Notes under the pieces: generated by a model
Seen by the model: only the letters and a program-made list of their open reading frames with translations
The model's database searches: none
What the model was told of the DNA's origin: nothing
Part shown: in pieces, positions 37,886-43,627 of the stretch
Numbering within the stretch: the first letter of the stretch is position 1
How the letters are laid out: each line of letters starts with the position of its first letter
Translations under genes and position numbers: made by a program
IMG/VR virus record: IMGVR_UViG_3300009151_000127
Span: 1 to 43,627 of that record
Strand: one strand, 5' to 3'
DNA from: a virus
Length of the DNA: 43,627 nucleotides

Positions 37886-38920
37886 ATGACTGTAGGTGTA
37901 GGTAATCAAATTCAAACTGCTGAATATATTGCAATACAATCTGTAATTGCACCAATTCTGGGCATCGGCTCTGGCCAGACTGGTTACGGACAAACAGTTC
38001 GCAGTTCATCTGCAGGTGTCGTGCAATACAGCAAAATCACATCACAACAATGGACAAACTTAAGAAACGATATTGTTGCCACCCGCCAGCATCAAAACGG
38101 TCTTACTATCTTGGATAAAACACTAGGTGATCCTGGATATATTGCACTTCAAAGTTTGAAAATTCCTACTACTGACACAACAATTAAAGAACAGGATCGC
38201 GCGGCATATCTAGCATTGGCCAATCAATGTGTTACTGACAAATCACTAGTTGATGCCGCACAACAAATTTCAACTGATTTATTGAATCCAACAGGAGCAA
38301 CTGCCAACGGCATTAGAACTGCAACATGGAATACTACAATCAGTCATACTGTAACAGTGACCTTTCCTCCAACTGCCGCACAAGTTACAGCTGGACTCAA
38401 TCAATTAGATGTTGCAAGATTTTTCTTTAATACTGGCGGAAAGATTCAATTCAGTGCTGCCCGCTGGGATCTCTTGGATAAAACTGGTGCAGGAACACCT
38501 GGTACAAAAAATTATTCTTGGAATCAGCTGTTAGTCAACTCAGGTATTATTAGTTTTGGTGCTACTGCAACTACCAAAGTCGGTAACGGAACTATTAATG
38601 CTGATACTGCACAGATTGGATACTATAATCTACTTGCAAGTACTGGTATAGAGTATCAACAGTATATAAACGCATACACAGTCGGCCTAGATTTTTATCA
38701 GCCGAACGAATGGCGAATTTTTGCAAAAGCTAATAGTGACGGCTCATTGACATTTAGAATGGTGTTCAACGACCTTGCAACTGTAACTGGCCACAGTCCT
38801 GTTTTTGGTATTGACGAAGCAGTGACCGGCGTAACATTTAGCTTTGTTAAAGCATTGTACTGCTCGGGCAATACTAATGTTATAGTTCCAGCCCCTGTTG
38901 CTACTACTACTGCGCTCTAA
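37886..38920 (+). CDS. Putative virion protein, 344 aa
   Basis: This protein has no recognised domain. The N-terminal half is helical, with an NQIQTAEYIAIQSVIAPILG start and a LALANQCVTDKSLVDAAQQI segment. The C-terminal half is beta-rich (VGLDFYQPNEWRIFAKANSD, LTFRMVFND), with a Thr/Ala-rich end. An own exact late promoter and a strong ribosome site (AAAAGAGGA) suggest high late expression, as for a virion component or a fibre tip. It is the last gene before transcription switches to the sigma70-type promoter at 38939. It could also be an assembly factor. Confidence 0.72.
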   Translation: MTVGVGNQIQTAEYIAIQSVIAPILGIGSGQTGYGQTVRSSSAGVVQYSKITSQQWTNLRNDIVATRQHQNGLTILDKTLGDPGYIALQSLKIPTTDTTIKEQDRAAYLALANQCVTDKSLVDAAQQISTDLLNPTGATANGIRTATWNTTISHTVTVTFPPTAAQVTAGLNQLDVARFFFNTGGKIQFSAARWDLLDKTGAGTPGTKNYSWNQLLVNSGIISFGATATTKVGNGTINADTAQIGYYNLLASTGIEYQQYINAYTVGLDFYQPNEWRIFAKANSDGSLTFRMVFNDLATVTGHSPVFGIDEAVTGVTFSFVKALYCSGNTNVIVPAPVATTTAL

Positions 38921-38938
38921 AATCAATCACCTAAATCG

Positions 38939-38967
38939 TTGACTTGATAATTAAAGTAGTGTATACT
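38939..38967 (+). promoter_or_regulatory. Sigma70-type promoter of the glycosyltransferase operon
   Basis: TTGACT (38939-38944), a 17-base spacer and TATACT (38962-38967) make a near-consensus sigma70 promoter 25 bases before the ATG of the 116-aa gene. The -35 box is identical to that of the gene 55 promoter. No late NATAAATA box is present in this gap. Confidence 0.85.
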
Positions 38968-38992
38968 TTGTACATTACTCGAGAGATTATCA

Positions 38993-39343
38993 ATGGACGA
39001 AAAAATTCAAAAAGCCTTTTCGGTTGCCAATTATATGGCAACTTTATCAAACCAGAAAAGAATTCTGCTAGAAGAATATACCCAAAAATTAGTCTACTAT
39101 ACCAATGGTGCAACATTTAAAGTATCAGAAGAACTAATTGCATTTACTAAACTAGTTCTTGACCTCGGGTACACCGCCGATGTTCCGTTTATCGATAGTA
39201 ATAATCTCCCAATAGTTATCAATGATGTCCAGGATTTTCTTGACAATCTAGTATCTGTGTATTTTGAAGCAGTGAATGAATATTCTGTAAAATATGCAGA
39301 AATTAAAAATAAAAGAAAAATTGAGGATATAGTTAGTCTATGA
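38993..39343 (+). CDS. Small conserved phage protein, unknown
   Basis: This is a 116-residue, probably mostly helical protein with the stretch VANYMATLSNQKRILLEEYT (about 12-31) followed by QKLVYYTNGATFKVSEELI. I recall similar small proteins in T4-like cyanophages, without known function. It is the first gene after the sigma70-type promoter, and its stop overlaps the next start (ATGA), so it may set the translation of the glycosyltransferase genes. No catalytic, membrane or signal motif is visible. Confidence 0.78.
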   Translation: MDEKIQKAFSVANYMATLSNQKRILLEEYTQKLVYYTNGATFKVSEELIAFTKLVLDLGYTADVPFIDSNNLPIVINDVQDFLDNLVSVYFEAVNEYSVKYAEIKNKRKIEDIVSL

Positions 39344-40188
39344 CCGTTGGTGCAATAATATTTGCTCAAAACAATGGCGGCATTGATTATGTTAAATTGG
39401 CAAACTTCGCCGCCTCTAAAGTTAAACAGCATCTAGGCATACCGGTTAGTTTAATAACTGATAGCAGTAAATGGTTATTATCAAACTTTCCAGAACATAA
39501 CTTCGATCAAGTAATTGATCTTCCTAAAGATACAAATAATCAAACTAAAAAATTTAGTGACGGTAAACTGTCATCTAAAATGTTAGAATGGAAAAATCTT
39601 TCAAGAAACCAAGTATATAATTTAACACCTTATGATAAAACATTGGTATTAGACAGTGATTATATATTAAATTCAGATGTGTTAAAACCTGCGTTAGACC
39701 TTGATCACGATTTTCAAATTTATCAAAATAGTTTTGATCTTGCACTGGGTAGAGACTCAGTTGAATTTAAAACTATAAATCAATACAGTATTCCGTTTTT
39801 CTGGGCTACAGTTTTTATATTTCAAAAAACTCCATTAACTGAAGTGTTTTTTAATCTAATAGATTATATCAAATCTAACTGGACATATTACAGAACATTA
39901 TATACAATTGAATCCCCTATATTCAGAAACGATTTTGCTTTTAGCATTGCCATGCACATCATATCAGGCAACACTACAAACAGCTTTTCTATAGCATTAC
40001 CGGGAACAATGACATACACAGCTGACACTGATATACTAGTCACTGCCGAGGGCAATAGTATGCAGTTTTTAGTTGAAAAGAAAAATTATCCCGGAGAGTA
40101 TCTAATGTCAAAAACATCAGGACTGGACATTCATGTTATGAACAAATATAGTCTTGTGCGATTTATCGACGGAGGTTGTGGTGTCTAA
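39340..40188 (+). CDS. GT-A-type glycosyltransferase-like protein (pair A, first)
   Basis: This 282-residue protein begins GAIIFAQNNGGIDYV and has a DxD motif in TLVLDSDYIL (Asp105, Asp107), the usual nucleotide-sugar and metal site of GT-A enzymes. It resembles the next gene (same AQNN start and DxD context), so the two form a paralog pair. PFFWATVFIF lies after the DxD region. A phage enzyme that glycosylates virion protein, DNA or host polysaccharide is possible; the substrate is unknown. It overlaps the upstream gene by 4 bases and the next gene by 8. Confidence 0.75.
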   Translation: MTVGAIIFAQNNGGIDYVKLANFAASKVKQHLGIPVSLITDSSKWLLSNFPEHNFDQVIDLPKDTNNQTKKFSDGKLSSKMLEWKNLSRNQVYNLTPYDKTLVLDSDYILNSDVLKPALDLDHDFQIYQNSFDLALGRDSVEFKTINQYSIPFFWATVFIFQKTPLTEVFFNLIDYIKSNWTYYRTLYTIESPIFRNDFAFSIAMHIISGNTTNSFSIALPGTMTYTADTDILVTAEGNSMQFLVEKKNYPGEYLMSKTSGLDIHVMNKYSLVRFIDGGCGV

Positions 40189-41020
40189 AGGATTTGTAGT
40201 TCTTGCACAAAATAATAAAACAGTTGACTACGTTACTCAGGCATATGCTCTGGCATTGAGTATTAAAGCAAGCCAACTTGAATATAATTCGATCAGTTTG
40301 ATAACTAACGATCCAGTGCCAAAAAAATATCAAAAGATTTTTGATCAAATTATTCCTATTCCGTTTAATGATGATGCAGGAAATACAGAATGGAAGGTTG
40401 AGAATCGATGGAAAATATTCCATGCAACACCCTATGATGAAACTATAGTGCTTGATACAGACATGCTAATGTTAGAAGATATTTCCAGCTGGTGGGAGTA
40501 CTGTAGCAACTATGATATTAAATTTTGTTCACGTATTAAAAATTACAAAATGGATATTGTAGAAGATAAAGTACATAGAAAAGCATTTATAGCAAACAAC
40601 TTACCCAATGTGTACTTTGCGTTACACTATTTTAAAAAGTCTGATACAGCATACAATTTTTATAAAGTATTGGAATTCGTATGTAATAACTGGGAATGGA
40701 GTTATGATCATTTTGCTATAAAAGAGTATCAGAAATGGTTGAGTATGGATTTAACAGCAGCCATCGTAGTCGATATGATGGGATTAACAGAAACAGCTCT
40801 AGACAAAAATAGTCCACTGGAATTCATACACATGAAAGTTCCGCTATTAGGTTGGTCCACTGGTACAGTTAATTGGAGCAGTACTGTGCCTGTTAATTTA
40901 ACCAGTACCGGCCATCTTGAAGTTGCTAATATACGTCAACATAAATTATTTCATTATGTTGAAAAAGACTTTATTACGAAGTCTATTTTGAAAAAATTAG
41001 AGGCAGCGGCAAATGACTAA
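40181..41020 (+). CDS. GT-A-type glycosyltransferase-like protein (pair A, second; GTG start)
   Basis: This is the paralog of the preceding gene. I place the start at the GTG at 40181 because GGAGG (40171-40175) lies 5 bases before it and the protein then begins SKGFVVLAQNNKTVDYV, aligning with its twin. A TTG at 40154 would add nine residues with no support. It is 279 residues long, with a DxD motif in TIVLDTDMLM (Asp92, Asp94). WWEYCSNYDIKFCSRI and PLEFIHMKVPLLGW follow. It overlaps the first gene's stop by 8 bases and the 178-aa gene by 8. Its acceptor is unknown. Confidence 0.75.
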   Translation: MSKGFVVLAQNNKTVDYVTQAYALALSIKASQLEYNSISLITNDPVPKKYQKIFDQIIPIPFNDDAGNTEWKVENRWKIFHATPYDETIVLDTDMLMLEDISSWWEYCSNYDIKFCSRIKNYKMDIVEDKVHRKAFIANNLPNVYFALHYFKKSDTAYNFYKVLEFVCNNWEWSYDHFAIKEYQKWLSMDLTAAIVVDMMGLTETALDKNSPLEFIHMKVPLLGWSTGTVNWSSTVPVNLTSTGHLEVANIRQHKLFHYVEKDFITKSILKKLEAAAND

Positions 41021-41549
41021 AGTTCAAAAATTTTATGCAAACTACCTTGAGGATACTAGACAGATTTATGGTATTTCAAATCATAAATCTTCAGATATCA
41101 GCATTGAAATCACACGTACTGAGTTTTTAGATTTTATTACCGGCGTAAAAGATTTTCACAATTATACTATAAGCAAAAAAAGTTTAGTGAAGTGTAGTGA
41201 AGCAATTGCTGAACCCTCCAATAGTATATTTTTCTTAATCAACGAAAAACCTAAAAAACAAACTGAATTGATAGTGGATTGGAATTTGAATACCAAGTCT
41301 TGGACATTTTCAATATCGAATGACTGCAAATCCCCTACTGTTGATAGAGTATCTCCTCAAGCATTATTTTTTGTTGTATCAAAAGAAAATTTCAATCTCC
41401 TGTTTAAAACTATAATTATTAATATTGCTGATCTAGATGTCGGCCCGGTAACTGTACCGTTTTCTACAGAAGTTGAACATACTCTATCTAATATAGAGCT
41501 AGCAACACGATTTACATTTAAGTCTTACGGATTAAACATTTATGATTAA
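41013..41549 (+). CDS. Orphan protein between the glycosyltransferase pairs
   Basis: This 178-residue protein lies between the two glycosyltransferase pairs and overlaps each neighbour by 8 bases. I do not recognise it. It has no DxD motif, membrane segment or signal peptide. Its middle has strand-rich text (ELIVDWNLNTKSWTFSIS, about 85-102), and the C-terminus contains TLSNIELATRFTFKSYG. The operon position suggests a partner, chaperone or acceptor for the neighbouring enzymes; that is inference only. Confidence 0.7.
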   Translation: MTKVQKFYANYLEDTRQIYGISNHKSSDISIEITRTEFLDFITGVKDFHNYTISKKSLVKCSEAIAEPSNSIFFLINEKPKKQTELIVDWNLNTKSWTFSISNDCKSPTVDRVSPQALFFVVSKENFNLLFKTIIINIADLDVGPVTVPFSTEVEHTLSNIELATRFTFKSYGLNIYD

Positions 41550-42435
41550 GATTATTGAACAAGACATCATATTTCTCAGCTATGACGAACCCAATGCTGA
41601 AAAAAACTACGCTAAATTATTAGAAATATTTCCATGGGCAAAGCGTGTACACGGAGTCAAGGGTAGCGATGCCGCACATAAAGCCTGTGCCAAACTAAGC
41701 GAAACAGAATATTTTGTTACTGTAGATGCTGACAATATTGTAGATCCCAAGTTCTTAGAAGTAGAAATAGACCTAGACGCACTTGGATTAACTAGTGAAA
41801 ATGTGTTCAGTTGGTGTGGCAAGGTTTATGTAAACGGACTTATGTACGGCAACGGCGGCCTTAAATTGTGGACACGTAAATTTGTCAACGAAATGCGTAC
41901 ACATGAAAATAGTGATCCAGAGGATAAAAAAGGTCTTGTAGAGTTTTGTTTTGACGATAGATATTATCAATTCAATGAAAACTACAGCGAGAGCTTTACT
42001 AACGAAACTCCGTTTCAAGCATGGAGAGCAGGATTCCGTGAAGGTGTAAAGATGAGCTTAGATCAAGGTGCCAAGGTTAATAATTTAAGTAAAATTTGGT
42101 GGCAAAATTATCAACGTTTACTTATATGGTGCAATATTGGCGCTGATGTAAAGAACGGTTTATGGAGTATATATGGAGCTCGCGAAGGTGCATATTTGAC
42201 CAATTGTACTGATTGGGACTATGCCAATGTTCGTGACTTCCAATGGCTTACAAATGAGTGGGAACTCAAATACAGTCGAGTAACAGAAAAAATGCTACCT
42301 TATGAGATAATGGGACTAGGCGAAACACTTGCCCACGAATGTGGTCTAGAATTATTTGATCCTAATGAAATGACCAGTAAGTTCTTTAAGAAAGTATACA
42401 GTAACAGCCCAAGGATTATACGTAGACGTGTTTGA
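41542..42435 (+). CDS. Glycosyltransferase-like protein (pair B, first)
   Basis: This 297-residue protein begins IIEQDIIFLSYDEPNAEKNY and has TVDADNIVDP (Asp62, Asp64), a DxD motif with the context of GT2-type phage glycosyltransferases. VNGLMYGNGGLKLW and ETPFQAWRAGFREGVKMSL are shared in pattern with its twin downstream. It is the longer of the pair: the last about 50 residues (TEKMLPYEIMGLGETLAHEC...) are missing from the twin. It overlaps the 178-aa gene by 8 bases and its twin by 8. The substrate is unknown. Confidence 0.82.
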   Translation: MIKIIEQDIIFLSYDEPNAEKNYAKLLEIFPWAKRVHGVKGSDAAHKACAKLSETEYFVTVDADNIVDPKFLEVEIDLDALGLTSENVFSWCGKVYVNGLMYGNGGLKLWTRKFVNEMRTHENSDPEDKKGLVEFCFDDRYYQFNENYSESFTNETPFQAWRAGFREGVKMSLDQGAKVNNLSKIWWQNYQRLLIWCNIGADVKNGLWSIYGAREGAYLTNCTDWDYANVRDFQWLTNEWELKYSRVTEKMLPYEIMGLGETLAHECGLELFDPNEMTSKFFKKVYSNSPRIIRRRV

Positions 42436-43117
42436 TATTATTTTTATTAGTTATAACGAGCCCAACGCCGAAGAAAATTTTAGTCGTTTAAAATTGAGAT
42501 TCCCGTTGGTAAAACGTGTTGATGGCATCAAAGGTATACATCAAGCACACATCGCCGCCGCAAAGAAATCATTTACTAGAATGTTTTGGGTAGTAGATGG
42601 AGATGCTGAAGTACTAGATACATTCAATTTTGATTATAAGCCAGCTGATTTAGAAATGGTACATGTGTGGAGTAGTCGTAATCCTATTAATGGACTAGAG
42701 TACGGTAACGGAGGTATTAAATTACTGCCCCAGAAACTAACGATTAACATGGATATAACTAATATAGACATGACCACTAGCATCAGTAGTAAGTTTAAAG
42801 CAGTGCCGGAAATCAGCAACATCACAGTGTTTAATACAGATGCGTTCAACACTTGGCGTAGCGCATTTAGAGAGTGCTGTAAACTATCTAGTAAAACAAT
42901 TAACGGCCAAGTTATACACGAAACTGAACAGCGCCTTGATGTTTGGTGTACGCTTAACGATAGCGTTCAATATGGGTTTTATGCCTATTCAGGCGCACTC
43001 GCCGGCAGAGCATACGGAGAAAAAAATGCCTCCAATAAGGAGGCATTATTTAAGATAAATGATTTTACTTGGCTAGAAGCTCTGTGGCTAACGGAAAAAT
43101 CTCAGCTATCACTTTAG
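42428..43117 (+). CDS. Glycosyltransferase-like protein (pair B, second; GTG start)
   Basis: This 229-residue paralog of the preceding gene starts with GTG overlapping its stop by 8 bases. It retains ISYNEPNAEENF (about 8-19), WVVDGDAEVLD (Asp57, Asp59), NPINGLEYGNGGIKL and AFNTWRSAFRECCKL. Its end aligns with the twin up to INDFTWLEALWL and then stops, so it lacks the twin's last domain. Its final 53 bases overlap the end of thyX on the other strand, and the thyX terminator hairpin (43025-43047) lies within its coding sequence. Weak ribosome binding (AAGGA 12 bases before the start) suggests coupling to the first gene. Confidence 0.8.
   Translation: MFDIIFISYNEPNAEENFSRLKLRFPLVKRVDGIKGIHQAHIAAAKKSFTRMFWVVDGDAEVLDTFNFDYKPADLEMVHVWSSRNPINGLEYGNGGIKLLPQKLTINMDITNIDMTTSISSKFKAVPEISNITVFNTDAFNTWRSAFRECCKLSSKTINGQVIHETEQRLDVWCTLNDSVQYGFYAYSGALAGRAYGEKNASNKEALFKINDFTWLEALWLTEKSQLSL
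43025..43047 (-). terminator. Intrinsic terminator of thyX
   Basis: AATGCCTCC and GGAGGCATT form a perfect 9-bp stem around a 5-base loop. On the minus strand the stem runs into T residues (complement of A 43020-43026), a good intrinsic terminator 17 bases after the thyX stop. On the plus strand it is followed only by ATTT, so it should be weaker there. It sits inside the last glycosyltransferase gene. Confidence 0.85.
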
Positions 43118-43627
43118 CACAAGCAATGGCAACTTCTTGGTGCTCTTTCTGTGTGCCATTAGCACTACGTAATTCAATAAAATGAATCCAACTGCGCAGT
43201 GTGCCATTCATATATAAACGACTTTCTATCATACCTTCTGGCAATACAGCACGAGCTTGCTCTTTAGCAATACCATTATCAATGGCCCATGTGTATGCTT
43301 CGATAGCGGCGAGTTTAACACGCTTCTGCGCATTTTCCCAATCCATTGCTAGCTTGCGTGACTTGGGATTATCTAACACAACTTCTATTGAGTTTTGTCT
43401 ATTTTTGGGATCTTGTAACCGTGCTTCTCTAAGTACAAATGACAAGTCTTTAGTAGGATCAGCATATCGTTGGCTGAACTCTTGGAAACTGAAACTTCTG
43501 TGTCGCAGGATTTGTCGGGCAATATCTCGGGTTGTTGTAATTTCGATACAGGCACTGACCATTTCGAGTGGGCTCCAGTGTTGGTGTTTGACCAAGTACT
43601 TGATGAGTTTTTCTGATGTGTCTGTGT
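43065..43627 (-). CDS. thyX: Flavin-dependent thymidylate synthase ThyX (N-terminus cut by window edge)
   Basis: The visible 187 codons carry the ThyX signature RHRSFSFQEFSQRY, the FAD and dUMP-binding motif, and the C-terminal substrate part LRSWIHFIELRSANGTQKEH. ThyX makes dTMP from dUMP using FAD and folate without a DHFR partner, and supplies nucleotides for phage DNA synthesis. A TTG at 43593-43595 could be read as a start, but the frame is open to the edge (TDTSEKLIKYLVKH...), which continues the family sequence, so the true start lies beyond the window. ThyX is usually about 210-250 residues. The gene converges on the glycosyltransferase operon. Confidence 0.95.
   Translation of the reverse strand, partial: TDTSEKLIKYLVKHQHWSPLEMVSACIEITTTRDIARQILRHRSFSFQEFSQRYADPTKDLSFVLREARLQDPKNRQNSIEVVLDNPKSRKLAMDWENAQKRVKLAAIEAYTWAIDNGIAKEQARAVLPEGMIESRLYMNGTLRSWIHFIELRSANGTQKEHQEVAIACAKVIAEIFPLATELLAK

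Noticed and set aside
40154-40180. TTG start for the second glycosyltransferase
   Set aside because: The GTG at 40181 has GGAGG 5 bases upstream and gives an N-terminus that aligns with the paralog; the extra nine residues do not.
43065-43595. ThyX as a complete 176-residue protein starting at TTG
   Set aside because: The frame stays open to the window edge and the extra residues continue the family sequence, so the gene is truncated by the window.

Overview
This window reads as part of the genome of a T4-like tailed phage (contractile-tail myovirus) of the aquatic type, related to marine cyanophages and pelagiphages. The evidence is a T4 replication/late-transcription cluster (genes 46, 47 and 55) back to back with a T4-type baseplate cluster (48-like, 53, hub protein, 5, 25, 6), a very large tail region, T4-type late promoters (NATAAATA) and a phage thyX. 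The DNA is moderately AT-rich. The host cannot be read from the sequence. I saw no tRNA, insertion sequence, CRISPR array or integration module. No gene-free stretch exceeds 300 bases; the longest gap is about 100 bases.

Region 1 (1-4652, minus strand) is a tightly packed operon transcribed leftward from a near-consensus sigma70-type promoter at 4674-4702. Its order is gene 55 (late sigma factor), gene 47 (Mre11-like nuclease), a 77-aa protein, gene 46 (Rad50-like ATPase), an 83-aa protein and a GIY-YIG nuclease-like protein. The first four junctions overlap by 1-4 bases. A possible plus-strand gene end converges on it at 2-106.

Region 2 (4702-31812, plus strand) is the baseplate and tail module. 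A late promoter at 4702 precedes the tube-cap protein, gp53, a probable hub protein, gp5 without a visible lysozyme domain, and gp25. A second late promoter at 10419 precedes gp6, a 4978-aa giant protein (13892-28828), a repeat-rich fibre protein and a subtilisin-family protease.

Region 3 (31842-38920, plus) holds receptor-binding and tail-fibre genes under three more late promoters. It has a 204-aa structural protein, three paralogous fibre-like proteins that share an N-terminal module but have different C-termini, and a 344-aa putative virion protein.

Region 4 (38939-43117, plus) switches to a sigma70-type promoter and carries six genes whose ends overlap: a small conserved protein, two DxD glycosyltransferase-like paralogs, an orphan 178-aa protein, and a second pair of glycosyltransferase-like paralogs. 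It collides tail to tail with thyX (minus strand, cut by the window edge). The thyX terminator hairpin lies inside the last glycosyltransferase gene.

The regulatory reading is internally consistent. The sigma factor gene (55) and the glycosyltransferase operon sit behind host-type promoters that share the same -35 box. The structural genes sit behind NATAAATA boxes, the type of site gp55 is expected to recognise. The most notable features are the mosaic giant protein, with a seven-repeat FG-GAP-like propeller and five carbohydrate-binding-like WxxxxxY motifs, the subtilase among the fibre genes, and the paired glycosyltransferase operon.
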